In this document: piece by piece, positions 50,170-62,325 of the stretch | How the letters are laid out: each line of letters opens with the position of its first letter | Numbering within the stretch: the first letter of the stretch is position 1 | From: Mesorhizobium ciceri biovar biserrulae WSM1271 | Lineage (GTDB): Bacteria; Pseudomonadota; Alphaproteobacteria; Rhizobiales; Rhizobiaceae | DNA: 64,000 nt | Reading direction: 5' to 3' | NCBI RefSeq assembly: GCF_000185905.1 | Contig: NC_014923.1 | Coordinates: 3,247,501-3,311,500 of the forward strand | Made by a program: the position numbers and the translations under genes | Notes under the pieces: model-generated | Database searches by the model: none | What the model saw: only the letters and a program-made list of their open reading frames with translations | Told to the model about the DNA's origin: nothing

Positions 50170-51039
50170 ATGTTCTTCAAGCGAGTTGGTCAATTGAAAG
50201 CACCGCAGAGGGCCGTTTTCCTGGCGCTTTCAGTAGTTGTTCCATCGCTCTTCCTGTCGGCCTGCATGTCGTCGGAGAAAGATATCGACCTGTCGACCTA
50301 TGTCGACCAGACCGAGCCGGCCGATGTTCTCTACAACCAGGGCCTTGCCAATCTCAATGCCGGGCGCCTGCAGGAGGCGAGCCGCAAGTTCGACGCCGTC
50401 GACCGCCAGCATCCCTATTCGGAATGGGCCCGCAAATCGATGGTGATGGGCGCTTTCGCCGACTATCGCCAGGGCAATTACGACGAGGCGATCGGCTCGG
50501 CCAAGCGTTATCTCACGCTTTACCCGTCGACCGATGACGCTGCTTATGCGCAGTACATCATCGGCTTGAGCTACTACCGCCAGATCAAGGACGTGACGCA
50601 GGACCAGAAGGAAGCGCGTCAGACCGTCCAGACGATGCAGGATCTGGTCACCCGCTGGCCGACATCGGAATATGTCGACGACGCCAAGGAAAAGATCCGC
50701 TTCGCCAACGATCAGTTGGCAGGCAAGGAGATGCAGATCGGCCGCTACTATCTCGAGCGGCGTGAATACATCGCCGCCGTCAAGCGCTTCCGCACCGTGG
50801 TCGAGAACTATTCCAACACGCGCCATGTCGAGGAGGCGCTCGCACGTCTGACCGAAAGCTATTACGCGATGGGTCTGACTTCGGAGGCGCAGACCGCCGC
50901 CGCGGTGCTCGGCACCAACTACCCTGACAGCTCGTGGTACAAGGATTCCTACAAGCTCTTGCAGAGCAATGGGCTTGCACCGCGCGAAAATGCAGGGTCG
51001 TGGATATCCAAGGCCGGAAAGATGATCACCGGCGCCTGA
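50170..51039 (+). CDS. bamD: outer membrane assembly lipoprotein BamD
   Basis: 289 residues from ATG at 50170 ([10 protein letters not shown]). Lipobox LSAC with Cys32 after a long hydrophobic leader; then five TPR-like repeats ([57 protein letters not shown]). BamD is the essential lipoprotein of the BAM complex that inserts beta-barrels. The reading frame extends back to 49930 but the leader fixes the start. No terminator seen between bamD and recN. Confidence 0.92.
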   Translation: MFFKRVGQLKAPQRAVFLALSVVVPSLFLSACMSSEKDIDLSTYVDQTEPADVLYNQGLANLNAGRLQEASRKFDAVDRQHPYSEWARKSMVMGAFADYRQGNYDEAIGSAKRYLTLYPSTDDAAYAQYIIGLSYYRQIKDVTQDQKEARQTVQTMQDLVTRWPTSEYVDDAKEKIRFANDQLAGKEMQIGRYYLERREYIAAVKRFRTVVENYSNTRHVEEALARLTESYYAMGLTSEAQTAAAVLGTNYPDSSWYKDSYKLLQSNGLAPRENAGSWISKAGKMITGA

Positions 51040-51158
51040 CGTATGAGCATCGACTGAAGCGTTCACAGCGCTTTTCGGATTGATCCGGTGCTCAAACAAA
51101 AAGATAGTGCGGCGCTGCGACTGCAAATGGTCGCGTGCCGTTCTAGATTCGGGTTCTG

Positions 51159-52832
51159 ATGCTTTCCAGACTGTCGATCCGCGATATCGTCCTGATCGAG
51201 AAGCTGGATATCGACTTCCAGCCGGGTCTTTCTGTGCTGACCGGCGAAACCGGTGCCGGCAAATCCATCCTGCTCGATGCCCTGTCGCTGGCGCTCGGTG
51301 CGCGCGGCGACGCGTCGCTGGTGCGCCATGGCGCGGCCCAAGGCCAGGTCATCGCCGTCTTCGACGTGCCGCGCAATCATCCGGCGCGTGCGCTGCTTGC
51401 CGACAATGCGATCGAGGATGACGGCGACATCATCCTGCGCCGCCTGCAGACGGCGGATGGCCGCACCCGCGTCTTCGTCAACGATCAGCCTTCGAGCGTC
51501 ACGCTGATGCGCGATGTCGGGCGCGCGCTGGTCGAGATCCACGGCCAGCACGATGAACGCGCGCTGGTCGATCCCGGCGCGCATCGCGAGGTGCTCGATG
51601 CTTTCGGTGGCCATCTCGGCGCCGTCCGCTCGACCGGCGAGGCATGGCGGCACTGGCGCGCCTGCGAGCAGGAGCTGTCGCGCCACCGCGCCAAGGTGGC
51701 GGCGGCCGCGCGCGAGGCCGACTATTTGCGCGCCGCGGTGGCGGAGTTGACGAAGCTCGATCCGCAGCCGGGTGAGGAGACGGATCTCGCCGAACTGCGC
51801 GCATCGATGATGCGAGCCGAGAAGATCGCTTCCGAAATCCATGATGCGCAGGATGTGCTGTCCGGCCCGTCCTCGCCCTTGCCGCAACTGGCCAGCCTGC
51901 TGCGGCGGCTGCAGCGCAAGGTGACCGAGGCGCCCGGCCTGCTCGACGACGTCGTCAAGTCGCTCGACGAGGCGATGTTGTCGCTCGACGCGGCGCAATC
52001 GGGGGTCGAGGCAGCACTGCGCGCCACCGAATATGATCCGCAGCGGTTGGAGAAGGCGGAGGAGCGGCTGTTTTCGCTGCGCGCGGCCTCGCGCAAGCAC
52101 AGCGTCGCCGTCGACGATCTGGCGCAGCTTCGCGACACGATGTCGGCCGATCTTGCCGATCTCGATGCCGGCGAGGAGCGCCTGCACGGGCTGGAAAAAC
52201 AGGCCGCCGCGGCACGCGAGGCCTACGACATTGCCGCCGCGCAGCTGTCTTCGCTTCGCCACGCGGCGGCGGTCGGCCTGACCAAGGCGGTGATGGCGGA
52301 ATTGCCGGCGCTCAAGCTCGAACGCGCCGCCTTCATTGTGGAAATGAAGAGCGAGGCCGAGAGCCGCATGGAAGAGGGCATCGACCAGATCGAATTCTGG
52401 GTGCGCACCAATCCAGGCACGCGGCCCGGGCCGATGATGAAAGTGGCGTCCGGCGGCGAACTTTCGCGCTTCCTTCTGGCGTTGAAGGTCGCGCTGGCCG
52501 ACCGCGGCTCGGCGCCGACGCTGGTTTTCGATGAAATCGATACTGGGGTGGGCGGCGCCGTCGCCGACGCGATCGGCCAGCGGCTGGCGCGGCTGTCGAA
52601 GCGCGTCCAGGTGCTCTCGGTGACGCATGCGCCACAGGTCGCGGCACGCGCGGCGACGCATTTCCTGATCTCCAAATCCGGCACCACCGACCGTGTCGCC
52701 ACCGGCATTGCCGAGATGGACCGGCCGGCGCGGCAGGAAGAGATCGCGCGCATGCTGGCCGGCGCCACCATCACCGACGAGGCGCGCGCCGCCGCCGAGC
52801 GATTGCTGCGCGAGAACACCACGGCTGCATAA
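51159..52832 (+). CDS. recN: DNA repair protein RecN
   Basis: 557 residues, SMC-like. Walker A GETGAGKS at 29-36 in the N-terminal ATPase half, a central coiled coil (about 160-370), and the C-terminal half with PGPMMKVASGGELSRFLLALK (signature) and LVFDEIDTGVGGAVA (Walker B). RecN acts at double-strand breaks with RecA. It lies 120 bp after bamD, an arrangement I associate with Rhizobiales. Confidence 0.95.
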   Translation: MLSRLSIRDIVLIEKLDIDFQPGLSVLTGETGAGKSILLDALSLALGARGDASLVRHGAAQGQVIAVFDVPRNHPARALLADNAIEDDGDIILRRLQTADGRTRVFVNDQPSSVTLMRDVGRALVEIHGQHDERALVDPGAHREVLDAFGGHLGAVRSTGEAWRHWRACEQELSRHRAKVAAAAREADYLRAAVAELTKLDPQPGEETDLAELRASMMRAEKIASEIHDAQDVLSGPSSPLPQLASLLRRLQRKVTEAPGLLDDVVKSLDEAMLSLDAAQSGVEAALRATEYDPQRLEKAEERLFSLRAASRKHSVAVDDLAQLRDTMSADLADLDAGEERLHGLEKQAAAAREAYDIAAAQLSSLRHAAAVGLTKAVMAELPALKLERAAFIVEMKSEAESRMEEGIDQIEFWVRTNPGTRPGPMMKVASGGELSRFLLALKVALADRGSAPTLVFDEIDTGVGGAVADAIGQRLARLSKRVQVLSVTHAPQVAARAATHFLISKSGTTDRVATGIAEMDRPARQEEIARMLAGATITDEARAAAERLLRENTTAA

Positions 52833-52908
52833 GAACAACGCGTGTCAGGGATCGAGTCAGGATATGGCTCCATCCTGCTGTTCAGGAATGATTTTCCCAA
52901 AATCCTGA

Positions 52909-55148
<2,240 letters not shown>

Positions 55149-55149
<1 letters not shown>

Positions 55150-55841
55150 TGGACGGCGCATTCAAAGGGTTCGGCCCAAAAGCCATTCCGTTCCTCAAGG
55201 CGCTGGATTTCCACCAGAGCCGAGAGTGGTTTTTGGAGAACCGTGACTTGTTCGAACAGGAATTGCGCGATCCGCTCAGTGATCTCGTCGACACGCTGAC
55301 CGAGCGCTTCGCAAAGGCGGGTCTCGGCCTGCGCGGCGACCGCAAGAAGTCGCTGTTCCGAATCAACCGCGACGTGCGCTTCGCCAAGGACAAGCGGCCT
55401 TACAACAGGCATTTGTCTGCCATCCTGTCGCCCGACGGCACCAAGATGGAGCAGGGCGTGTTCTACGTCCATGTCGGGCTTGAGCGCTGCTTCGCCGACA
55501 TTGCCTGGTGGCAGCCGGAGCCGGCGCTGCTGCTGGCGATGCGCAAAGCCATCGCGACGAAGCCGGACAGGTTTCGCGCCCTGGTGGCGGCGTTGAAGAA
55601 GAACCGGCTTGAACTCGAGACCGAAGGCCGTATGAAGCGTACGCCACGCGGCTTCGAGGAAATCAGCGATCCCGACCTTGTCGCCGCCATCCGCAACCGG
55701 CATTTTGTCGTCCAGCATGTTATCGATCCCGCGGGAATCCATACGGCTGATCTGGTCGACGAGCTCGTCGATTTCACCTTGCGCGCCAAGCCGCTGCTCG
55801 ACTGGGGCAGGGCGATCGAGGGCAAGATCCTGAAGGAATAA
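55149..55841 (+). CDS. DUF2461/TIGR02453 family protein
   Basis: 230 residues; FKGFGPKAIPFLKALDFHQSREWF at the start, FRINRDVRFAKDKRPYNRHL and YVHVGLERCFADIAWWQPE are the family hallmarks. Function is unknown. Translationally coupled to ligA (the A of its ATG is the last base of the ligA TGA), so probably cotranscribed. No signal peptide, no membrane segment. Confidence 0.85.
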
Positions 55842-55998
55842 GCGTCTAACTCAGCCGATCCAGCGATCATTTCCGCTGATCGTTTGGCTCAAGCGAATTC
55901 GTGTGACACGGCAAGCCGCGCCACCTACATACCGCGCTTCCCTTGTTGTTGTGCATGTCGTTATCCCCCTTTTGGGCGACATGCATCAGGAGTGGTTG

Positions 55999-56727
55999 AT
56001 GGCGACGGACGTAATTTCCGAGAGCGGCGACAGAAGCGATTTCTGGCAAGGCGTGCGGCTGTCGATGCCTGTGGTGGTGGCCTCGGCGCCGTTTGCGGTG
56101 CTGTTCGGCGCGCTCGCCGTGGACAATGGCTTCTCGGTCCTGGAAGCCTTTCTGATGAGTGCGCTGGTCTATGGCGGCGCCAGCCAGATGGTCGGCATCC
56201 AGCTGTTCGGCCAGCATGTGGCGCCGTGGCTGATCGTGCTGTCGATCTTCGCCGTCAATTTCCGCCACGTGCTCTATTCCGCCGGCATCGGCCGGCGCAT
56301 CGCGCACTGGCCTGTCATCCAGCAGGTACTAGGCTATTTCATCCTCACCGATCCGCAATTCGCGGTGGCCGAGGCGAGGGCGCAATCCGGCCAGACGGTC
56401 GGCTTTGCCTGGTATCTGGGACTTGGCTTGCCTGTCTATCTGTTCTGGATCGTCGAAAGCGCGCTTGGTGCGCTGTTCGGCAAGCTGATCCCCGACACGC
56501 ACGCGCTGGGCATCGATTTCCTGCTGCCGATCTATTTCCTCGGTCTCGTGCTGGGCTTCCGCAAGCGGCCTCTGTGGCTGCCGGTGGTCATTGCCAGCGC
56601 TGCCGCCTCCATCATCGCCTACAAGACCGTGGGCTCGCCCTGGCATGTCTCGATTGGCGCTGTTGCCGGTGTGCTGCTGGCGGTCATCCTGCCTCCCCAC
56701 CATAGCGGCGTAAAGGCACGGCCATGA
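55999..56727 (+). CDS. AzlC family branched-chain amino acid exporter subunit
   Basis: 242 residues from ATG at 55999, with AGGAG 8 nt upstream; starts at 55903 or 55981 are open. Five to six transmembrane helices with GVRLSMPVVVASAPFAVLFGALA, SALVYGGASQMVGIQL and FAVNFRHVLYSAGI, the AzlC signature. Acts with the AzlD partner (ATGA overlap) to export branched-chain amino acids or azaleucine. No Lrp-like regulator is adjacent. Confidence 0.9.
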   Translation: MATDVISESGDRSDFWQGVRLSMPVVVASAPFAVLFGALAVDNGFSVLEAFLMSALVYGGASQMVGIQLFGQHVAPWLIVLSIFAVNFRHVLYSAGIGRRIAHWPVIQQVLGYFILTDPQFAVAEARAQSGQTVGFAWYLGLGLPVYLFWIVESALGALFGKLIPDTHALGIDFLLPIYFLGLVLGFRKRPLWLPVVIASAAASIIAYKTVGSPWHVSIGAVAGVLLAVILPPHHSGVKARP

Positions 56728-57020
56728 GCACGACCTTCTGGATCATTATCGCCGGCGCAATCGCGACCTATCTGACGCGCATCGGCGGGCACCTGGTGAT
56801 ATCGCGCTTCGATACCATCCATCCCCGCGTCGAGGCCGGCCTCAATGCCGTGCCGGCGGCGGTGCTGACGACGCTGGTAGCGCCCGAGCTGTTGAACGCC
56901 GGCCCGGCGGAATGGGCCGCACTGGTGGTCACCGCCGTGGTTTCGCTGCGCGGTGGGTTGATGGCGATGTTTTTGGCGGGCGCGGCGGTATTGATCGTGG
57001 CGCGGCAGTTCGTCGGGTAG
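56724..57020 (+). CDS. AzlD family protein
   Basis: 98 residues, about four hydrophobic helices: ATYLTRIGGHLVISRF is the AzlD start signature, then AVPAAVLTTLVAPELL and MFLAGAAVLIVARQFVG. Small partner of AzlC in the exporter. Overlaps AzlC by 4 bp. A dispersed repeat begins at the last base of its TAG stop. Confidence 0.88.
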   Translation: MSTTFWIIIAGAIATYLTRIGGHLVISRFDTIHPRVEAGLNAVPAAVLTTLVAPELLNAGPAEWAALVVTAVVSLRGGLMAMFLAGAAVLIVARQFVG

Positions 57021-57186
57021 GGCGTATCGATATTCAGGTGATGACGGCCTGCAAACGGCGGCTTCCTGCGCTTCCCCGTTCTACCGCGTCGCGGTAGAAC
57101 TGAGCTCACGTACCCAAAAGTACGCTTCGCTCCGGTTCACGGAACCCATCGTTTTCGCTCGTCCTGACCTGAATCTCGACACGCCC
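57020..57186 (+). repeat. dispersed MITE-like repeat, copy 3 (167 bp)
   Basis: Left end GGGCGTATCGATATTCAGGT and right end ACCTGAATCTCGACACGCCC are imperfect inverted repeats of 20 bp (two mismatches). Longer than copy 2, with extra interior including the dyad TTCTACCGCGTCGCGGTAGAA near 57083. No coding capacity. Confidence 0.88.
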
Positions 57187-57203
57187 TCGGCGCCTCAGAA
57201 AAA

Positions 57204-59048
57204 TCAAATCTTCGCGTCGTGCGGCAGCGGCGCGGTGGCCTTCTCCAGCCAGGCCAGCGTTTCGCCGTCGAGCATCGGGCCGATCTCGGCCAGCACGCGC
57301 GCGTGGTACGAGTCCAGCCAATGCAGCTCGTCACGCGTCAGAAGGTCCGACTGCACCAGCCTGGTATCGATCGGCGCCAGCGTCAGCGTCTCGAAGCCGT
57401 GCATGGCGATGTCGCCGCCCTCGATCTCTTGCGCCGGCGTCACCAGGATCAGGTTCTCGATGCGGATGCCGTAGGAGCCTTCCTTGTAGTAGCCGGGCTC
57501 GTTGGACAGCATCATGCCTTCGAGCAGCTTTTCGGTGCCGGTGCGGGCGATACGCTGCGGCCCTTCATGCACGGCAAGATACGAGCCGACGCCATGGCCG
57601 GTGCCGTGGGCGAAGTCGCAGCCGTGCTTCCACAGCGCCATGCGCGCGACGGCATCGATCTCGGAGCCGCGCGTGCCGGCGGGAAAGCGCAAGATGGAAA
57701 TGCCGATCATGCCTTTCAGCACCAGAGTGAAGCGTTCGCGCATCTCCTGCGTCGGCTGGCCGATCGGCACGGTGCGCGTGATGTCGGTGGTGCCGTCCTG
57801 ATACTGCGCGCCGGAATCGAGCAGGAACAGCTCGCCGGCCTGCAGCTTGCGGCTGGTGGCGCGCGACACGCGGTAATGCATGATGGCGCCGTTCGGGCCG
57901 GCGCCCGAAATGGTGTCGAAGGAGACGTCGCGCAGCGGCATCTGGGTTTCCTCGCCGGTCCGCCGGCGCTGTTCCTCCAGCCTGGTGACGACAGCGATCT
58001 CGTCGAGCGAGCCGGGTTTTTGCCGCTCCAGCCAGCACAGCAATTTCGCCACGGCCGCACCGTCACGCCGATGCGCGGCGCGCGAGCCGTTGATCTCGGC
58101 CTGGTTCTTGGTGGCGCGCGGGATTCGGGCAGGATCTGCTGCTGCAATGACGGCGCCGCCATTGTCCTCGACCAGCATGCGCAGCCGGTCAGCCGCCAGC
58201 ACCGGGTCGAGCGCGATTTTCGCGCCACTCTTGGCAAGCGCTGTGATCGCGGCTTCGAATTCGCTGGGCTCATGCGGCTCGGCGAGCTGGGTGAGGTAGG
58301 CGGCGACCTGGCGCGAGAATTTGCGCTTATCCATGAAAAGCTGGTGCGACCCATCGGCGGCGAGGATGGCGAAGCCGAGCGCCAGCGGCGTGTGCGGCAC
58401 GTCGCCGCCACGGATGTTGAAGGTCCAGGCGATGGAGGAGGGGTCGGTCAGCACCGCATGGGTGGCGCCGTCCTTGGCGATCGCCGCCGCCAGCCGCGCC
58501 AGCTTGTCCTTGGCGAGCTCGCCGGCAAAGCCGATCGGGTGGAGCTCGACCGGGGCCACCGGCGCGTCGGGCTGATCCTTCCAGATGATGTCGATCGGGT
58601 TTTTGTCGAGCGGCACCAGTACGGCGCCGTTCTTGTCGACTGAGGCCTGCAGCGCCTTGACCTCGCTGATCGTGTGCAGCCATGGATCGAAGCCGAGTCG
58701 TGCGCCCTTGCCGAGATTGTCTTTCAGCCAGACTGCCGGGGGATTGTCGACCAGGCTTTCGATCGAAAAGACGTCGAGATCGACCTCGCTGCGCACCTGC
58801 AGCGTGTAGCGCCCGTCGACAAAGACGAAGGCGCGGTCGCGCAGGACGATGGCGACGCCGGCCGAGCCGCTGAAGCCGGTCAGCCATTTCAGCCGCGCCG
58901 AACGATCGGCGACATATTCGCCCTGATGCTCGTCGGCACGCGGCACGATGAAGCCGTCCAGCCCGTTGGCTTCAAGCCATTGGCGCAGCAGCGCCACGCG
59001 CGGTTCGCCGACGGCCGGGTCGCCCGCGGAATCGAAGGTCTGGAACAT
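57204..59048 (-). CDS. Xaa-Pro aminopeptidase P family protein (M24B)
   Basis: 614 residues from ATG at 59048 with GGAGG upstream; an extension to 59150 is rejected. Two creatinase-like N-terminal domains and a pita-bread metallopeptidase domain. Metal ligands: DSGAQYQDGTTDITRT (two Asp), HGTGHGVGSYLAVHE (His) and the Glu in SNEPGYYKEGSYGIRIEN. Three-domain length fits aminopeptidase P of the eukaryotic-like (XPNPEP1) type. Removes N-terminal residues before proline. Confidence 0.92.
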   Translation of the reverse strand: MFQTFDSAGDPAVGEPRVALLRQWLEANGLDGFIVPRADEHQGEYVADRSARLKWLTGFSGSAGVAIVLRDRAFVFVDGRYTLQVRSEVDLDVFSIESLVDNPPAVWLKDNLGKGARLGFDPWLHTISEVKALQASVDKNGAVLVPLDKNPIDIIWKDQPDAPVAPVELHPIGFAGELAKDKLARLAAAIAKDGATHAVLTDPSSIAWTFNIRGGDVPHTPLALGFAILAADGSHQLFMDKRKFSRQVAAYLTQLAEPHEPSEFEAAITALAKSGAKIALDPVLAADRLRMLVEDNGGAVIAAADPARIPRATKNQAEINGSRAAHRRDGAAVAKLLCWLERQKPGSLDEIAVVTRLEEQRRRTGEETQMPLRDVSFDTISGAGPNGAIMHYRVSRATSRKLQAGELFLLDSGAQYQDGTTDITRTVPIGQPTQEMRERFTLVLKGMIGISILRFPAGTRGSEIDAVARMALWKHGCDFAHGTGHGVGSYLAVHEGPQRIARTGTEKLLEGMMLSNEPGYYKEGSYGIRIENLILVTPAQEIEGGDIAMHGFETLTLAPIDTRLVQSDLLTRDELHWLDSYHARVLAEIGPMLDGETLAWLEKATAPLPHDAKI

Positions 59049-59186
59049 GGTGGGCCTCCTGCATGTCCGCGCAACCGTAGCGTACGGTCGCGGAAATCGG
59101 AATCGATTTCCGGCTGCGCGCAACCTGCTACAGCATCGCCGGACTGACAACTGGGGGAATTTGGTCCAGGCTCGGTCGGTGCCGGT

Positions 59187-60059
59187 CTAGTGCTTCAGGT
59201 GGATCGTCACCCAGCCCTCGCGGTGCAAGGTTCTGACATGGCGGAAATTCTGGCCGACATAGGCCGAGATGACCGCGTCCCGCTGGCGCTCGAGGATGCC
59301 CGACAGCACGATCGAGCCGCCAAGTGCGATATGATGGGCCATTTGCGGCGCCAGCCGCATCAGCGGCCGCGCCAATATGTTGGCGACGATCAGATCGAAG
59401 GGCGCGCGCTTGCCGAAGATCGGATGGTGAAAGCCGGGCGCGGTTGCTGTTTCCACCAGTGCCTTGACGTGGTTGAGCCGCGCATTGGCGGCAGCCACCC
59501 GCACCGCCACCGGATCGATGTCGGTGGCCAGCACCGGAATGTGCGCCAGCTTGGCGACGGCGATCGCCAGTACCGCGCTGCCGGTGCCGAGGTCGAGCGC
59601 ATTGCGCGGGTGTTCGCGCCGGACCACTCTTTCCAGCATTTCCAGGCAGCCGGCGGTGGTGCCGTGATGGCCGGTGCCGAAGGCAAGGCCGGCTTCGATT
59701 TCGATGGCGAGTTCGCCGCTGTGGCGTTTCCTGCGGTCATGTGCGCCGTGGACGAAGAAACGTCCGGCACGCACCGGCTTCAGCTCTTCCAGCGAATGCG
59801 CCACCCAGTCGATGTCGGGCAGGGGCTCGCGCTCGATCGGCTTCGACAGGGAAAGGCCGGCAAGGATGTCCTTCAAGCGGGTCTCGACCGCATCGACGTC
59901 GCCATCGGCATAGAGCGACACTTCGTGGATGTCCTTGTCCTCGTCGACCTCCAGCACGGCGATCGGCAGCCCCTCTTCCTCGAAGGCCGCCTCAAGCGCC
60001 GCGAAAATGCTGACGGACTCGATCTTTCCGGTGGTGAAGTAAAGGCGCGTCTGGGTCAT
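59187..60059 (-). CDS. prmA: ribosomal protein L11 methyltransferase
   Basis: 290 residues. N-terminal substrate-recognition domain (1-85) and SAM domain: [19 protein letters not shown] and [17 protein letters not shown] are the PrmA signatures, then [15 protein letters not shown]. Trimethylates L11. Lies 10 bp after the SCO gene and 138 bp before the aminopeptidase on the same strand, so it can form an operon. Confidence 0.94.
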   Translation of the reverse strand: MTQTRLYFTTGKIESVSIFAALEAAFEEEGLPIAVLEVDEDKDIHEVSLYADGDVDAVETRLKDILAGLSLSKPIEREPLPDIDWVAHSLEELKPVRAGRFFVHGAHDRRKRHSGELAIEIEAGLAFGTGHHGTTAGCLEMLERVVRREHPRNALDLGTGSAVLAIAVAKLAHIPVLATDIDPVAVRVAAANARLNHVKALVETATAPGFHHPIFGKRAPFDLIVANILARPLMRLAPQMAHHIALGGSIVLSGILERQRDAVISAYVGQNFRHVRTLHREGWVTIHLKH

Positions 60060-60069
60060 GAAATGGTAA

Positions 60070-60648
60070 TCAGCCTTTCGCCGCCAGCCGCTTCAGCTTG
60101 GCGATGGCCGTATCGGCGCTTTCGCCGTAGGCGATTGTGCCGGCAAAATCGCCCTTGGCGTTGAGCAGCAGCACCGAGGCGGTATGATCCATCGTGTAGT
60201 CGCCGTCGCCGGTGTCGACCTTCTTCCAATAGATGCCGAACGACTTGGCCATGGCATGGACCTTGTCCGGAGCGCCCGTGATGCCGACGATGCGGTCGGA
60301 GAAATTGCTGACATAGGCGTTCATCACCTCAGGCGTGTCGCGCTCCGGATCGACCGATACGAAATAGGCGTGCAGGTTCTTGCCGTCGTCGCCGAGCGTC
60401 TTCAGCCAGCCGGCCAGTTCGAACAGCGTGGTCGGGCAGACCTCGGGGCAATGGGTGAAGCCGAAGAAGACGACGCTGGGCTGGCCCCGGAAGGCGGCTT
60501 CGGTGATCGGCGCGCCTTTCTGGTCGACCAGAGTAAAGGCGGCTCCGAATGGCTCGCCGCCATAGTGGCCGCGATACCAGTCGAAGGTCAGCCAGCCGAT
60601 GCCGGCCGCCATCAGGACGAGAATACCGACCAGGATAGAACGCATCAT
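60070..60648 (-). CDS. SCO1/SenC family copper chaperone
   Basis: 192 residues from ATGATG at 60648 (the frame opens at 60687). One N-terminal transmembrane helix (about 3-22), then a thioredoxin-like domain with CPEVC (Cys67, Cys71) and the distal His in [13 protein letters not shown], the copper ligands. SCO proteins help load CuA of cytochrome c oxidase, in the periplasm. No cox gene is adjacent. Followed directly by prmA. Confidence 0.88.
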   Translation of the reverse strand: MMRSILVGILVLMAAGIGWLTFDWYRGHYGGEPFGAAFTLVDQKGAPITEAAFRGQPSVVFFGFTHCPEVCPTTLFELAGWLKTLGDDGKNLHAYFVSVDPERDTPEVMNAYVSNFSDRIVGITGAPDKVHAMAKSFGIYWKKVDTGDGDYTMDHTASVLLLNAKGDFAGTIAYGESADTAIAKLKRLAAKG

Positions 60649-60836
60649 CAGAAAAGTCCGTCTGCAGAAATCGTCGCGCCGGCTCAATGCCGCGCCTGTG
60701 CGACAGTCTTAGCGGTTCGGCCCCGCACAGGCAAAGTGCCGCGTTGCCGCAACCGCTGCGGTGTCGACCTATCTGCTTGCAAAGCCGGGCTGCTCGCCCC
60801 ACCTGTGACCGGCAACTCGAACCGCAGGAGGGTCCC

Positions 60837-61355
60837 TTGCAACGACTGATTGGGCACGGACTGATTGGGCGAAGACTGATCGGCGGTGCCTTGGCCGCGT
60901 GCGTTGTCCCAGGTGCCGGGGCCGCCGTGGCCGATGAAGTCGGCAAGGTCGGCGTCGACTGGCTCGGCAACGACATCATCGTCGAGGCGATCAAGGACCC
61001 CAAAGTGGAGGGCGTGACATGTCACGTCTCCTATTTCGATCGCGGCATCATCGATCGCCTGCACAAGGGCAACTGGTTCGAGGATCCGTCCGATTCCTCG
61101 ATCTCCTGCCGCCAGACCGGCCCGATCACCATCGGCGACATCGACATGAGCGAGGGCGGCGAGGAAGTGTTCAAGCAAGGCATCAGCCTGATCTGGAAGA
61201 AGCAGGTGGTGAACCGTATCTACGACAAGGCCAACGAGACGCTGATCTATCTCTCGCATTCGCGCCAGGTGCAGAACGGCTCGGCGAAAATGTCGGTCAC
61301 CACCGTGCCGCTCTACGGCCAGAACGTGGTGTGGAGCAAAGGCAAGCCGCAATAG
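60837..61355 (+). CDS. creA: CreA family protein
   Basis: 172 residues from a TTG at 60837, chosen because GGAGG lies 5 nt upstream and because it opens on a signal peptide; the frame is open to 60687. CreA features: VGKVGVDWLGNDIIVEAIKDP, GVTCHVSYFD, SISCRQTGPI and LIYLSHSRQV. Exported protein of unknown role. Odd: the leader consists of a repeated LIG motif (LIGHGLIGRRLIGG), encoded by a 15-bp tandem repeat at 60844-60883. Confidence 0.85.
   Translation: MQRLIGHGLIGRRLIGGALAACVVPGAGAAVADEVGKVGVDWLGNDIIVEAIKDPKVEGVTCHVSYFDRGIIDRLHKGNWFEDPSDSSISCRQTGPITIGDIDMSEGGEEVFKQGISLIWKKQVVNRIYDKANETLIYLSHSRQVQNGSAKMSVTTVPLYGQNVVWSKGKPQ
60844..60883 (+). repeat. 15-bp tandem repeat in the creA signal peptide
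   Basis: GACTGATTGGGCACG, GACTGATTGGGCGAA, then GACTGATCGG with one change: about 2.7 units, in frame with the creA start. Confidence 0.8.
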
Positions 61356-61379
61356 GCGATTCAGTTCCTTCCCGGGCGC

Positions 61380-61475
61380 ACGATTGGCCCCGCTTGCGGG
61401 ACCAATCGCCTGGGCGAATCCTTGCCGGGAAACGATCTGACGGACGATTGGCCCCGCTTGCGGGACCAATCGCCT
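61380..61475 (+). repeat. two identical hairpin repeats after creA
   Basis: A 32-bp unit beginning ACGATTGGCCCCGC occurs identically at 61380-61411 and 61444-61475. Each folds as CGATTGGCCCCGC/TT/GCGGGACCAATCG with one C/A mismatch, so the pair makes two hairpins 64 bp apart. Possibly tandem termination signals or REP-like elements. Confidence 0.85.
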
Positions 61476-61493
61476 AGGGGTAAAGCCGCCGGC

Positions 61494-62135
61494 ATGGAAA
61501 GTTCCGAAGATCTCGTCCCGAAAGACCCCGAGCCACGCATCCATCCGACCGCGGAGTTGAAGGCGTGCAAGCTTGGGCGTTATGCCTCGATCGGCGAGCG
61601 GGTGGTGCTTCGCGAGGTCACCGTCGGCGACTTCTCCTATTTCGAACGCCATTCGGAAGCGATCTACACGACGATCGGCAAATTCTGCTCGATCGCCGCC
61701 AACAGCCGCATCAATGCGCTGGAGCATCCCATAGAGCGGCTGACCCAGCACAAGCTCAGCTACCGGCCGAACGAGTATTTTCGCTGGCTGGGCGTCGATG
61801 CCGCCTTCCGCGAACGGCGGCAGGCGAAAGCCGTGACCATCGGCCATGATGTCTGGATCGGCCACGGCGCGGTGATCATGCCCGGGGTCACCATCGGCAA
61901 TGGCGCGGTGGTCGGCGCCAACGCAGTGGTGACGCGTGATGTGCCGCCCTACGCGATCGTCGCGGGCGTGCCGGCGAAGGCTCTCCGGCCACGCTTCGCT
62001 CCGGATATCGCGGCGCGGATCGAAGCTCTCGCCTGGTGGAACTGGCCGGTCGAAAAGCTCGCCAGAGCGGTTCCCGACATGCAGGCAATGCCGATCGAAG
62101 CATTCCTCGATCGTTGGGAAAACGACGCCGTCTGA
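61494..62135 (+). CDS. left-handed beta-helix acetyltransferase (phosphonate-associated hexapeptide type)
   Basis: 213 residues from ATG at 61494. Hexapeptide-repeat protein: [54 protein letters not shown] and [37 protein letters not shown]. The pattern [28 protein letters not shown] is that of the phosphonate-metabolism hexapeptide family (and CatB-like xenobiotic acyltransferases). No phn gene is near, so the substrate stays open. The preceding gap holds the two hairpin repeats. Confidence 0.82.
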   Translation: MESSEDLVPKDPEPRIHPTAELKACKLGRYASIGERVVLREVTVGDFSYFERHSEAIYTTIGKFCSIAANSRINALEHPIERLTQHKLSYRPNEYFRWLGVDAAFRERRQAKAVTIGHDVWIGHGAVIMPGVTIGNGAVVGANAVVTRDVPPYAIVAGVPAKALRPRFAPDIAARIEALAWWNWPVEKLARAVPDMQAMPIEAFLDRWENDAV

Positions 62136-62163
62136 CCAGCTCAAGACGTCGACGGTAACCAAT

Positions 62164-62194
62164 TTTCTTAACGTAAAATATTAAAGTTAAGAAA
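62164..62194. promoter_or_regulatory. 9-bp inverted repeat in the AT-rich leader of the small secreted protein
   Basis: TTTCTTAAC (62164-62172) and GTTAAGAAA (62186-62194) form a perfect dyad with a 13-nt spacer, in an AT-rich stretch before the gene at 62326. A dimeric regulator site is possible; no factor can be named. The rest of the 190-bp gap shows nothing else. Confidence 0.55.
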
Positions 62195-62325
62195 TGGAAA
62201 ACTGATTGTATCCGTGAAATTAAACACTCCAAGGTTGCAAGACTTTCGGCAAAGTGCACTACTCGTTTCGGGGGTAAGTCGTAAGAAGTCGAAGAAAACA
62301 CTACTAGCAACAATGGAGAGAAGTC

